Shown: positions 8,408-16,117, counted from the stretch's first letter. The stretch: DNA of 64,000 bases from Algoriphagus sp. (GCF_029254265.1 NZ_JAQWXX010000082.1:1-64000); one strand, 5' to 3'. Notes: generated from the letters alone by a model not told the origin. Numbers and translations: made by a program.

Positions 8408-8533
8408 TTATCCTATACTTCCAGCTGTACAATTGCAAGTAGCTTCAGGGTTTTGATCCTCAGTACAATAAAAATTCATTGTGTTTCTGGTGCAATCATT
8501 TACGCTTGTTCCGTTAGGTTGACCTGGTGTACA
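8408..8533 (-). pseudogene. 5'-truncated cysteine-rich small peptide gene
   Basis: The minus-strand frame ends 'CTPGQPNGTSVNDCTRNT', then 'MNFYCTEDQNPEATCNCTAGSIG' and stop. Five cysteines in about 40 residues, no start codon and no signal peptide fit the C-terminal half of the small secreted cysteine-rich peptides (NVEALA-like) that precede propeller genes in Bacteroidota. The coding signal breaks at the inverted repeat 8534-8556, beyond which the same frame only reads antisense through a DUF427 remnant. It is almost certainly a remnant left by a deletion. The family assignment rests on context and cysteine pattern, not on a recognisable NVEALA motif, which would have been in the lost part. 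Confidence 0.5.
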
Positions 8534-8556
8534 TCGAATTAAACAATTTAATTCGA
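8534..8556. repeat. Perfect 10-bp inverted repeat at a gene-gene junction
   Basis: TCGAATTAAA (8534-8543) and TTTAATTCGA (8547-8556) form a perfect palindrome with a 3-nt spacer. It sits exactly where two divergent genes, a cysteine-rich peptide on the minus strand and DUF427 on the plus strand, have both lost their 5' halves. Confidence 0.75.
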
Positions 8557-8698
8557 GAGAAGAGCCTCCTATTATACTGTGGAAGTAGCTGGCGAATCCA
8601 ATAAAGATGCCGCTTGGTACTATCCGGAAACCAAACCTGCTGCCAAAGAAATTCAAGGTTATGTCGCCTTCTGGAAAGGTGTAAAAGTAGAGAACTAA
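8557..8698 (+). pseudogene. 5'-truncated DUF427 gene
   Basis: From about 8561 the plus strand encodes the C-terminal half of a DUF427 protein: 'RASYYTVEVAGESNKDAAW', 'YYPETKPAAKEIQGY', 'VAFWKGVKVEN' and stop at 8696-8698. It corresponds to the last 45 or so residues of the copy at 6917-7198 but differs at about a third of positions, so it is not a recent duplicate. The frame is closed by TAA at 8549-8551 inside the palindrome, and no start codon exists. The first half is missing. Confidence 0.8.
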
Positions 8699-8703
8699 AA
8701 AAG

Positions 8704-8732
8704 ATGCCAGCAATCATTTGCTGGCATTTTTA
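8704..8732. terminator. Bidirectional terminator
   Basis: ATGCCAGCAA (8704-8713) pairs perfectly with TTGCTGGCAT (8718-8727) around a 4-nt loop. T runs follow on the plus strand and A runs precede it. It serves the truncated DUF427 gene (plus) and possibly the DUF4252 operon (minus). Confidence 0.8.
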
Positions 8733-8749
8733 TTAAATTTTTTCGGACT

Positions 8750-9235
8750 CTATTTTTTCCCTTTGTAGCTAGTCGCTTTGGCGACCGTCTCCTGATCAAA
8801 TGATCCTTTCATCTCAAATACCATCAAATCTCCCTCGTCGCCACTAACAACCACCACAAGGTCAGAGATTTTTGAATTTCCTTTGGAATAAACTACGATA
8901 CCGCTTTTTGCCTCTGAAGTTTCCATCAGTAGATCGTATCGCTCTTTTTCCAGACCCTTTTGCAAAGCTTTAAATTCCGCTCTATTCTGGTCGGCATTAT
9001 CAGGAAGGGTAAAGAAATTTAGTTTCTCGATTGATTTGGCCACTGTAGCCATATCATCTTCATTGAGATCAATTTTAAAGCCTTCGGCAAAATTCATAAA
9101 GTTCCCTCCCAGCTCCAGATGAAAGAAATCATCATTGCTTTTGTACTTTTCATAAAGCGTTTTTACACTTTTGCTTTGAGCCTGGGCAGTCAATACTGCT
9201 CCGATTAGTGCTAGGGTTAAGAGTAGTTTTTTCAT
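8750..9235 (-). CDS. DUF4252 secreted protein (second copy of operon)
   Basis: The 161-residue protein has a signal peptide ending 'AQAQ' (residue 19). The body matches the DUF4252 pattern: 'LYEKYKSNDDFFHLELGG' near the N-terminus, then 'YDLLMETSEAKSGIVVYSKG' and 'ISDLVVVVSGDEGDLMVFEMKGSFD'. DUF4252 proteins are found mainly in Bacteroidota, are exported, and have no known activity. It is the last gene of the sigma/anti-sigma/DUF4252/DUF4252 unit, 55 bp after the first DUF4252 gene, and carries the element TAAACCAACTA just before its ATG. It is shorter than its neighbour and lacks the Gly/Lys-rich tail. Confidence 0.8.
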   Translation of the reverse strand: MKKLLLTLALIGAVLTAQAQSKSVKTLYEKYKSNDDFFHLELGGNFMNFAEGFKIDLNEDDMATVAKSIEKLNFFTLPDNADQNRAEFKALQKGLEKERYDLLMETSEAKSGIVVYSKGNSKISDLVVVVSGDEGDLMVFEMKGSFDQETVAKATSYKGKK

Positions 9236-9290
9236 AATTAGTTGGTTTAGTTTTTTTTATTAGTTTAAAATTTCTCTTGTCTTATTTATT

Positions 9291-9836
9291 TTATTTTGCC
9301 CCTTTTGGGCCCTTACTTCCTTTGCCATATTGATCCATGCCAGGAATGTTGGTTTTTTCGGCAAGCATATTTAGATCTGCATAAGTGAAGCTTCCCAGCA
9401 TTGAGAGCAATGTGAAATCACCTTTATCTCCGGAGATCATCATCAGTTCCTTAACCAGACCACCTTCCTCCCGAACCATAAATTTCAAACTACTTCCTTT
9501 GTCTTCGACGATCATCAGATCCTCGTACTTATTTTTAGAAAGTGTTCCCATCGCTTCTTTATAAAAAGCCATACCATCGACTTCTTCTGAAGAAAGGATA
9601 CGAATTCCTTTTACTTTGGAGATCAGAGTGCCTAGTTCCTCCGCGTCTTTGTCCGTACCGGCATTACTTTTCAGAAATCCTCCAGCCATTTGCATCATTT
9701 TCGGAGAAATGTAGACTCTGGAGAACCGGTCATCATCCATATACTTGGAGAAAAACTTCTGGATCGCATCATCTTGGGCATTTGCCTGGAAAATGATAGC
9801 CATCAATAAAAACGGAGCAATCAGTAATTTTTTCAT
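9291..9836 (-). CDS. DUF4252 secreted protein (first copy of operon)
   Basis: The 181-residue protein has a signal peptide (MKKLLIAPFLLMAIIFQANA). Family features include 'FFSKYMDDDRFSRVYISPKMM', 'YEDLMIVEDKGSSLKFMVRE' and 'LMMISGDKGDFTLLSMLGSF'. The C-terminus is a short basic Gly/Lys tail (GKGSKGPKGAK). The start overlaps the stop of the putative anti-sigma gene by 4 bp (ATGA), which implies translational coupling. The two DUF4252 paralogues are clearly related but diverged. Export plus coupling to a membrane anti-sigma suggests a role in sensing or responding to envelope conditions (inference). Confidence 0.8.
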   Translation of the reverse strand: MKKLLIAPFLLMAIIFQANAQDDAIQKFFSKYMDDDRFSRVYISPKMMQMAGGFLKSNAGTDKDAEELGTLISKVKGIRILSSEEVDGMAFYKEAMGTLSKNKYEDLMIVEDKGSSLKFMVREEGGLVKELMMISGDKGDFTLLSMLGSFTYADLNMLAEKTNIPGMDQYGKGSKGPKGAK

Positions 9837-10270
9837 TTTTCTATAGTTTTGGAATGACCAAAAATCTGGTCAGTAGTATTCAAATATTTTAGATTACTCA
9901 TCGGTAGCATCTGATCTTGTCCCTTAGACAAATTGTTCTGAATTAGTGCAAAAGCCATCATTACTTCCTCATAAGCAGCTTCCTCAGCCTGCTTTTGCTC
10001 ATAAACTTGCCATCCCCAAACAGATCCGATCAAAATCGCAACTGAAGCTGCCCAACTCATCCAAGATGGATTCAGTCTTCTCACTTTTGCCTCAGGCAAG
10101 CTAATTTTAGAAGGTTCCTCTTTTTTGAAATCGGCGAGAATTCCAAAGAGCATTTTTTCATTTGTATACCCTTCCGAAGCTCGAAGCAAAACCTTCAACT
10201 CCTGCTCTTCTGCAAGGCTGGTTTCTGCATCGTAGTATTTGGCAAGCAGGTCTTCTATTCGTTCGTTCAT
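9833..10270 (-). CDS. Putative single-pass anti-sigma factor
   Basis: The 145-residue protein has an N-terminal cytoplasmic helical part (about 1-70), one transmembrane helix near 71-89 ('WMSWAASVAILIGSVWGW') and a short periplasmic tail. No zinc-binding HxxxCxxC motif is present. The size, topology and 4-bp overlap with the upstream ECF sigma gene support an anti-sigma role; the sequence itself is not one I recognise. It also overlaps the following DUF4252 gene by 4 bp, so all three are tightly coupled. Confidence 0.65.
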   Translation of the reverse strand: MNERIEDLLAKYYDAETSLAEEQELKVLLRASEGYTNEKMLFGILADFKKEEPSKISLPEAKVRRLNPSWMSWAASVAILIGSVWGWQVYEQKQAEEAAYEEVMMAFALIQNNLSKGQDQMLPMSNLKYLNTTDQIFGHSKTIEK

Positions 10271-10758
10271 TTGGCTAGTTGTTGGTTGATCATCATTTCC
10301 CGGATTCGTTTTCTGGCTCGATGTAGATTCACTTTCACTTGATCCAGTGAAATCTCCAGATGAGCTGCTATCTCTTCATAATCCAGTCCCTCCACTTCTC
10401 GCAATTGAAAGATATCCTGTTGTTTTTCCGGTAATTCCTTCAAAAGCAACATCACTTTTCGAACCGAATCACTTTGATCTTCAAGTTGTGATTCTTCATC
10501 CGTTAGGTGTTTCACTTCTTCCAAGGACTCTATTTTTTTATTTTGTCGAAAGTGAGACAAGACCTCGTTTTTAAGACTTAGCACCAGCCAACCTGAGAGA
10601 TTTGCATGATTGCTTAGTTCCTTTTCGCGGGTAAATGATTTTTCGAAAACATTCTGAAGTACATCTTCGGCCAGCGCTCGATCCTTTACCCAGCTAAAAG
10701 CGAGACGGTAGAGTCTGCCTCGCTGCGGCCAAATATGTGCTTCAAAAAATGACTTCAT
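10267..10758 (-). CDS. ECF-type RNA polymerase sigma factor
   Basis: The 163-residue protein has region 2 at about 10-75 ('RLYRLAFSWVKDRALAEDVLQNVFEKSF', with the conserved D-A/V-LQ helix) and region 4 at about 100-155 ('LPEKQQDIFQLREVEG', 'LDYEEIAAHLEISLDQVKVN', 'LHRARKRIREMM'), a standard helix-turn-helix. It should recruit RNA polymerase to a dedicated regulon. It heads an operon with a putative membrane anti-sigma and two exported DUF4252 proteins. A tandem TGTAACAT repeat lies 26-46 bp upstream of its start, possibly an autoregulated promoter element. Confidence 0.9.
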   Translation of the reverse strand: MKSFFEAHIWPQRGRLYRLAFSWVKDRALAEDVLQNVFEKSFTREKELSNHANLSGWLVLSLKNEVLSHFRQNKKIESLEEVKHLTDEESQLEDQSDSVRKVMLLLKELPEKQQDIFQLREVEGLDYEEIAAHLEISLDQVKVNLHRARKRIREMMINQQLAK

Positions 10759-10783
10759 TTGCTAGGGTAATGCATGAGAATTG

Positions 10784-10804
10784 GGAATGTTACAGGATGT
10801 TACA
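10784..10804 (-). promoter_or_regulatory. Tandem TGTAACAT direct repeat upstream of ECF sigma gene
   Basis: On the minus strand the sequence reads TGTAACATCC (10804-10795) followed directly by TGTAACATTCC (10794-10784). It sits 26-46 bp before the sigma ATG. It could be a regulator binding site or an ECF -35 type element used for autoregulation; this is inference from position and repetition. Confidence 0.4.
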
Positions 10805-11012
10805 AAAAATATTTTGAGCGAATGATATTTTTTTAGAAACTCAGTAGATCATTTTGAGTTTCTTATTTGAATTTTAATCTAATGAAAATCAAAACTATAA
10901 AGTATAGATTGATTTTAAATTAATTTGAAAAATAGTATGCATGCCGACTATTTATTAATTTGCCTCCAGAATAATCAAGTGATAAATGAGAAAATACAGT
11001 TCAAAAAAGGGC

Positions 11013-11042
11013 ATAAAAAAAGCCTCGACCGAAGTCGAGGCT
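11013..11042 (-). terminator. Terminator of tRNA-Phe
   Basis: AGCCTCGAC (11021-11029) pairs perfectly with GTCGAGGCT (11034-11042) around a CGAA/TTCG tetraloop. On the minus strand it is followed by TTTTTTT. The outermost base pair uses the last A of the tRNA CCA end, so the terminator abuts the mature 3' end. Confidence 0.85.
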
Positions 11043-11117
11043 GGTGGTGATAAGTGGACTCGAACCACCGACTCACGGATTTTCAGTCCGATGCTCTACC
11101 AACTGAGCTATATCACC
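11042..11117 (-). tRNA. tRNA-Phe (anticodon GAA)
   Basis: The 76-nt gene has acceptor stem GGTGATA (11117-11111) pairing with TATCACC (11052-11046), discriminator A and an encoded CCA end (11044-11042). The D-loop region reads GCTCAGTTGGTAGAGC and the T-arm contains GGTTCGAGTCC. The anticodon loop CTGAAAA places GAA at 11084-11082. It has its own consensus promoter 17 bp upstream and a terminator directly after the CCA. Confidence 0.95.
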
Positions 11118-11133
11118 GTTTTTTAAAGTGATG

Positions 11134-11164
11134 CAAAGGTAGGTATTTGGACAGTTGTACCAAA
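11134..11164 (-). promoter_or_regulatory. Promoter of tRNA-Phe (TTTG-N19-TACCTTTG)
   Basis: On the minus strand TTTG (11164-11161), 19 bases, and TACCTTTG (11141-11134) match the Bacteroidota consensus exactly. The tRNA 5' end lies 16 bases further on. Confidence 0.85.
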
Positions 11165-11219
11165 TCATTTGAAAAAAAAATATTCATAAAAACTCAAGTA
11201 ACACGCTAAATCTATCAAT

Positions 11220-12554
11220 ATGAGCTTTTTACCACAACTTGCATTTGTGCTTATTTTGGGCGTTGCAGGCTATATTTTGACCAAAAGGATCAAATTTCTC
11301 CGAAGAAACATTTTTTTGGGAAAAGCCGAGACCCGAAATGATCACTCTGAAGATCGCTGGAAAACCATGGCCTTGGTCGCTTTTGGTCAGCAAAAAATGT
11401 TTAAGCGCATTATTCCTGCACTGCTTCACTTATTGATTTATGTAGGCTTTGTGGTAATCAATCTCGAAGTTCTGGAATTTATTCTGGATGGAATATTAGG
11501 GACTCATCGATTATTTGCTCCTTTTTTAGGTGGCGTTTACACAGCAGCTATGAACATGTTTGAGTTCTTAGCAGTGGCAGTTCTGTTTTCCTGTGTAGTT
11601 TTTCTTACCAGACGCTATGTCACCAAAGTGGAGCGATTCCAAAAACCGGAAATGAAAGGCTGGCCAGCCCTTGATGCCACACTTATTTTGGTGATAGAGA
11701 TTATCTTGATGATTGCAGTTTTGACCATGAATGCGACAGACCAGATTTTAGCAGAGCGAGGTGCTGATCATTATTTAGCCTTGGGTCCACTTTTCTTTAG
11801 TGGTTTGATTCGGCCATTATTTGAAGGCATGTCAATAGAAGCCTTACACTTCATTGAGCGATTTGCTTGGTGGTTTCACATCGTTGGAATTTTAGCTTTC
11901 GCTGTTTATGTCACTTATTCCAAGCACTTGCATATTTTCTTGGCTTTCCCAAATACCTGGTATTCCAATCTGAAACCTAAAGGTGAAATGGTAAATATGC
12001 CAGAAGTCACAAATGAGGTCAACATGATGCTTGGGATTCCAACAGAAGCGGCAAGTTACCCACCTGCTGAGATTGGAAGGTTTGGGGCAAAAGATATCAA
12101 CGACCTTTCTTGGATCAATATCATGAATGCATATTCCTGCACTGAGTGTGGAAGATGTACTTCTGAATGTCCGGCAAATCTGACCGGAAAAAAGCTTTCT
12201 CCTAGAAAAATCATGATGGATGTACGGGATCGTGCAGAGGAAGTAGGCAAAAGTATTGATGCTGGCGGACCTGGCTTTGAGGATGGTAAATCACTTTTGG
12301 GAGATTACATCACCAAAGAGGAATTAAATGCTTGCACCAGTTGCAACGCTTGCGTGGAAGCCTGCCCTGTCAATATTGATCCACTTTCAATTATTCTTCA
12401 AATGCGTCGCTATGTGGCCATGGAGGAATCCGGTACTCCAGCGCAATGGAATGCGATGTTCCAGAATATGGAAACCAGCTTTTCTCCTTGGAAATTTAGC
12501 CCGTCGGATCGATTCAATTGGGCTGAGAAGGTGAAGGAAGAGGAGGTTAAATAG
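11220..12554 (+). CDS. Membrane Fe-S oxidoreductase, cytochrome b plus 2[4Fe-4S] subunit
   Basis: The 444-residue protein has five or six transmembrane helices in the first 250 residues, with histidines suited to heme b ('[11 protein letters not shown]', '[11 protein letters not shown]', 'SKHLHIF'), as in NarI-like domains. The C-terminal domain has two ferredoxin-like clusters, '[12 protein letters not shown]' (about 305-316) and '[12 protein letters not shown]' (about 372-383). Together with the CCG-domain protein at 12758 it makes up the parts of FadF/EMO-type ETF:quinone oxidoreductases, which are often a single fused chain. It would pass electrons from a soluble partner to the quinone pool at the inner membrane. 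The stop codon lies inside the first unit of a 7-bp tandem repeat. The specific partner is inference. Confidence 0.8.
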   Translation: MSFLPQLAFVLILGVAGYILTKRIKFLRRNIFLGKAETRNDHSEDRWKTMALVAFGQQKMFKRIIPALLHLLIYVGFVVINLEVLEFILDGILGTHRLFAPFLGGVYTAAMNMFEFLAVAVLFSCVVFLTRRYVTKVERFQKPEMKGWPALDATLILVIEIILMIAVLTMNATDQILAERGADHYLALGPLFFSGLIRPLFEGMSIEALHFIERFAWWFHIVGILAFAVYVTYSKHLHIFLAFPNTWYSNLKPKGEMVNMPEVTNEVNMMLGIPTEAASYPPAEIGRFGAKDINDLSWINIMNAYSCTECGRCTSECPANLTGKKLSPRKIMMDVRDRAEEVGKSIDAGGPGFEDGKSLLGDYITKEELNACTSCNACVEACPVNIDPLSIILQMRRYVAMEESGTPAQWNAMFQNMETSFSPWKFSPSDRFNWAEKVKEEEVK

Positions 12555-12640
12555 TTGGCAGTTGGCAGTTGGCAGTTGGCAGTTGGCAGTTGGCAGTTGG
12601 CAGTTGGCAGTTGGCAGTTGGCAGTTGGCAGTTGGCAGTT
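12553..12640. repeat. Heptanucleotide tandem repeat (AGTTGGC)x12.6
   Basis: Perfect head-to-tail copies of AGTTGGC run for 88 bp. The first two bases are the last two of the TAG stop of the upstream gene. The array separates two subunits of one predicted enzyme and is followed by 117 bp of AT-rich DNA before the next start. It is an obvious slippage site; a change in copy number would alter spacing but no protein. Confidence 0.95.
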
Positions 12641-12757
12641 AAGGCAAATTTAGAGTAAAAAGTAAAGTTCAATAGCAGAAAAAATAATTGAGGTTTATGT
12701 GGTTTTCAAGCATCAAAAAGATCTTGTAAATCATAATTCCCATATCGTAAATTAACT

Positions 12758-13552
12758 ATGTCAGAAAATTATAAAGTACCAACCATGGCCGAAATGGCCG
12801 GCAAAGGAGAAACTCCCGAAGTTCTGTTTTGGGTAGGCTGTGCGGGTTCTTTCGATGAGCGATACAAAGCCGTAACGCAGGCTTTTGTGAAAATATTAAA
12901 TAAAGTAGGGGTCAGTTTTGCTGTGCTTGGCCCAGAGGAAGCTTGTACAGGGGATCCTGCTAGAAGAGCCGGAAATGAATTTCTTTTCCAGATGCAAGCC
13001 GTAGCAAATATCCAAGTGATGAATGGCTACGAGGTAAAGAAAGTAGTCACGGCCTGTCCGCATTGCTTCAATACCATTAAAAACGAATATCCAGCATTGG
13101 GAGGAAATTATGAGGTAATCCATCATTCCCAATTCCTACAGCAGCTGATCAATGAAGGAAAAGTAACGCTAAAAGGCGGCGGAGAATTCAAGGGTAAGAA
13201 GATTACCTTCCACGATTCTTGCTACCTCGGCAGAGCAAATAATGTCTATGAAGCTCCTCGTGAAGTGATCAAAGCGCTTGATATAGAATTGGTGGAAATG
13301 AAGCGTTGCAAGACCAAAGGCCTTTGTTGTGGGGCTGGTGGAGCCCAAATGTTTAAAGAACCAGAGCCAGGAAAGAAGGACATTAATATCGAGCGAACTG
13401 AAGAAGCATTAGCCACTGGAGCAAGTACAATTGCTGTGGGTTGCCCCTTTTGTCTGACGATGATGACGGATGGTGTCAAGAACAAAGAGCGAGAAGCAGA
13501 TGTAAAAGTCTACGATCTAGCAGAAATGATTGCCAAAGACATGGGAATTTGA
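12758..13552 (+). CDS. CCG-domain Fe-S protein (HdrB/FadF C-terminal-like)
   Basis: The 264-residue soluble protein has two CCG-type cysteine domains. The first has 'WVGCAGSFDERY' (about 25-36), 'EACTGDPARRAGNE' and 'TACPHC'. The second has 'HDSCYLGRANNVYEAPRE', 'GLCCGAGGAQMF' and 'VGCPFC'. The first domain has CTG where classical members have CCG, a variant also usual in ETF-linked Fe-S oxidoreductases. It probably binds one or two Fe-S clusters and forms a complex with the membrane subunit encoded just upstream. The two genes are separated by 203 bp that include the heptamer repeat, an unusually large gap for partners. Confidence 0.8.
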   Translation: MSENYKVPTMAEMAGKGETPEVLFWVGCAGSFDERYKAVTQAFVKILNKVGVSFAVLGPEEACTGDPARRAGNEFLFQMQAVANIQVMNGYEVKKVVTACPHCFNTIKNEYPALGGNYEVIHHSQFLQQLINEGKVTLKGGGEFKGKKITFHDSCYLGRANNVYEAPREVIKALDIELVEMKRCKTKGLCCGAGGAQMFKEPEPGKKDINIERTEEALATGASTIAVGCPFCLTMMTDGVKNKEREADVKVYDLAEMIAKDMGI

Positions 13553-13630
13553 TCAAAAAGCTTTGAATCAATTTGACCCTTTTTGCCGTTAGGTAGAAAG
13601 GGTTTTTCTTTGCCTAAAATTAATAAGTCC

Positions 13631-14119
13631 ATGTACGTATCATTTGACAGTTTAGCAGCACATTCCAGAATATGGGTTTATCAGTCTGAAAGAGCTTTTT
13701 CTTCGAAAGAAATTGAACTGATTGATTCCACACTTCAGCGGTTTTGCGAAGGATGGAATACACATGGAAATTTAATGCCTACTTCCTTTCAACTATTGGA
13801 AGGCCAATTTATCGTATTGGGAGTAGATGAAAGTAGCCTTGGTGCAAGTGGATGTTCGATTGATAGCTCAGTAAGAACTCTGCGCGAGCTGGAAAAACAA
13901 CTGGAAATCAACTTGACAGATCAAGGCAAAGTAAGCTTTAAGAAGGGCAAAGGTCAGATCTCAGTTTATCCAGCTTTGGGAATTAAGTCCAAAGTTTTAT
14001 CTGGGGAAATCGACAAAGACACGCTAGTGCTCAACCCACTTGTGAAAATCAAAAAAGACTTGGAAAAAGTATGGATTTCAGCGAATGAAAGTTGGTTAAA
14101 CAAATACTTTCCAAATTAA
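13631..14119 (+). CDS. Conserved protein of unknown function
   Basis: The product has 162 residues when started at the ATG at 13631, giving the family-typical opening 'MYVSFDSLAAHSRIWVYQS'. The frame is open upstream to 13583 but without a better start. It has no signal peptide or transmembrane segment. Motifs include 'LQRFCEGWNTHG', 'FIVLGVDESSLGASGCSID' and the C-terminal 'WISANESWLNKYF'. Such proteins are widespread in Bacteroidota and are often labelled ABC transporter ATPase in databases, but I see no Walker motifs. It overlaps no neighbour and is followed 38 bp later by the OmpA lipoprotein gene. Confidence 0.75.
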   Translation: MYVSFDSLAAHSRIWVYQSERAFSSKEIELIDSTLQRFCEGWNTHGNLMPTSFQLLEGQFIVLGVDESSLGASGCSIDSSVRTLRELEKQLEINLTDQGKVSFKKGKGQISVYPALGIKSKVLSGEIDKDTLVLNPLVKIKKDLEKVWISANESWLNKYFPN

Positions 14120-14157
14120 TTAGTAATATTCAGTATAGATCAATCATAGCGCTTCAG

Positions 14158-16089
14158 ATGAAAAACCATTTTTTATGGATCAGTCTCATTCTCCTAGCCG
14201 GAGTAAGTTCGTGTAAAAGCCTTCAAGAAAAGGGGAATGAGCAATATTTATCAGGTCAATACCAATTTGCAATCAATTCATTTTCTCAGATTTTGGCCAA
14301 TGACTCTAGCAACCAAGAGGCAAATCAAATCATTGCAGAAAGCTACCGATTATCAAACCGTATTGAGGAAGCAGGCCCTTATTATCAAAAACTAACTGAA
14401 ACTGATCCTAGCTTTGAAAGCTATTACAGGCTTGGCTTAAGTCTCAAGGCCCAAGGAAAAAACGAAGAGGCCAAAGTGGCATTCGAAGCTGCAAAAGGCT
14501 ATACTCAAGAAGATCGATTTTTAGCAGAAACCCAGCGTCAGCTTGAAGCAATCAAACTAGCGGGAGGAATTGAAAATTATTGGCCAATGCATGAGTTGGT
14601 TAATTACAAAGAGCTGAATACTGCTGGAGCAGACTATGCGCCAGTGATTTCTGAGGACTTTATCTATTTCACATCTGGTCGCCAAGCTTCCGGCTTATAT
14701 CCAGCTGATGGTTCTCCCTACCATAAATTATTTCGAGCCAGAGCTGATGGCCTTAAGGTAGATGTCAGCGCAGTTCAGGCACTTCCGGAATTCAATAATG
14801 AAGAAGGGCTAAACCAAGCTGCAATCGCAATAAGTCCAGATGGAAATACCATTATCTATGCGCGAGGAAACTCTACATCACCAAAAGACTTACCGGAAAC
14901 GGCATTATTTGCTTCCTACTTCCGTGGCGGGGGATTCACCCAGCCAATCTGGATGCCTGTAAATGAAGATGAATTTTGGTGGAATTCAACCCCAGCTTTT
15001 AGCCCAGACGGATCAGAATTGTATTTTGCTTCGAACCGCCCAGGAGGATTTGGAGGAATAGATCTTTACAAAGCAACCAAACTTGCCAATGGGGATTTCG
15101 GAAATGCAGTCAATCTTGGTCCAACAATAAACACTCCGGGAAATGAGCTTTTCCCACGAATGGCTCCTGATGGGAAATTCTTCTTTTCATCCGACGGACA
15201 TCCAGGTTATGGGAAATTAGATCTTTTCGTAGCAGAAAAAGATGAATCCGGAAAGCAAGTAGTGATTAACCTTGGTGAGAATTTCAACAGTAACAATGAT
15301 GATTTCGGGATTTTTTTCACCGAATATCCGAAAGCTGGATACATCTCCTCCAACCGTGATGGTGGTGTTGGCGATGATGACATTTACTTCTTTGAGGACA
15401 AGACACCAAAGCCGAAAATCATCAATGTATTGCTCAATGTGATCACCAAAGAGCGTGTAGCAGGAGAACCAGATAAAATCTTGAATCAAGCTCGTGTAGT
15501 CCTTTATGATGGAAACAATAAGCAAGCTGGCGGTGATTTCTCCAATACCAATGGAAGGGTGAGGTTTACGCTGAGTCCGAATGCAGATTTTACTATTATC
15601 GCTTCCAAAACTGGGTATTTCTCTAAGTCTGTTCCTTATACGACTAAAGGGAAAACTCCAGATCCGGCTACTTTGATCCAAGAGGTAACCAATATCACGT
15701 TGGATACGACTATTGTATTGGATCAATTAATTCTGGATCGATCCATTGTATTGGAAAATATCTATTATGATTTGAATAAGGCTGATATTCGGCCGGATGC
15801 AGCTTTAGAATTAGATAAGTTGGTTCAAATCTTAAAAGACAATCCATCGATTCGCATTGAGTTAAGTTCACATGCGGATGCCCGTGCAACTGATGCCTAT
15901 AACGATGATTTGACCCAACGAAGAGCACAATCAGCAGTGGATTACTTAGTTTCTCAAGGAATTGCACCAGAACGAATGATTGCAAAAGGCTATGGTAAGC
16001 GTCAGCTGATCATCCAAAATGCACAAACCGAAGAGGAGCATCAAGTCAACCGAAGAACGGAGTTTAAGGTGATAGAGATTAAAGAATAG
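14158..16089 (+). CDS. OmpA-family lipoprotein with TPR and PD40 repeats
   Basis: The 643-residue lipoprotein has lipobox 'LAGVSSC', Cys about residue 19; the start at 14158 is chosen for this. TPR-like helices occupy about 25-130. WD40/PD40 propeller strands follow at about 150-410 ('ISPDGNTIIYARG', 'FSPDGSELYFASNRPGG', 'MAPDGKFFFSSDG', 'GYISSNRDGG'). A carboxypeptidase-regulatory-like segment covers about 425-520, then an OmpA C-terminal domain at about 535-643 ('NIYYDLNKADIRPDA', 'LSSHADARATDAYNDDLTQR', 'RRTEFKV'). The OmpA domain should bind peptidoglycan, with the lipid in the outer membrane. The architecture is common in gliding Bacteroidota, where similar proteins accompany T9SS genes. 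Confidence 0.9.
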   Translation: MKNHFLWISLILLAGVSSCKSLQEKGNEQYLSGQYQFAINSFSQILANDSSNQEANQIIAESYRLSNRIEEAGPYYQKLTETDPSFESYYRLGLSLKAQGKNEEAKVAFEAAKGYTQEDRFLAETQRQLEAIKLAGGIENYWPMHELVNYKELNTAGADYAPVISEDFIYFTSGRQASGLYPADGSPYHKLFRARADGLKVDVSAVQALPEFNNEEGLNQAAIAISPDGNTIIYARGNSTSPKDLPETALFASYFRGGGFTQPIWMPVNEDEFWWNSTPAFSPDGSELYFASNRPGGFGGIDLYKATKLANGDFGNAVNLGPTINTPGNELFPRMAPDGKFFFSSDGHPGYGKLDLFVAEKDESGKQVVINLGENFNSNNDDFGIFFTEYPKAGYISSNRDGGVGDDDIYFFEDKTPKPKIINVLLNVITKERVAGEPDKILNQARVVLYDGNNKQAGGDFSNTNGRVRFTLSPNADFTIIASKTGYFSKSVPYTTKGKTPDPATLIQEVTNITLDTTIVLDQLILDRSIVLENIYYDLNKADIRPDAALELDKLVQILKDNPSIRIELSSHADARATDAYNDDLTQRRAQSAVDYLVSQGIAPERMIAKGYGKRQLIIQNAQTEEEHQVNRRTEFKVIEIKE

Positions 16090-16117
16090 ATCTGGATTTT
16101 AGATTTATGATTTTTTG

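Noticed and set aside
8408-8713. A 101-codon minus-strand ORF joining the peptide remnant to upstream sequence
   Set aside because: Its first half is the antisense of the truncated DUF427 gene, and the frame is created only by the junction; it is not a real gene.
9833-10758. Reading the small overlapping gene pair as a toxin-antitoxin system
   Set aside because: The first gene is a clear ECF sigma factor and the second a single-pass membrane protein, which fits sigma/anti-sigma better.
12553-12640. Possible CRISPR array
   Set aside because: The unit is only 7 bp, there are no spacers and no cas genes are near; it is a simple tandem repeat.
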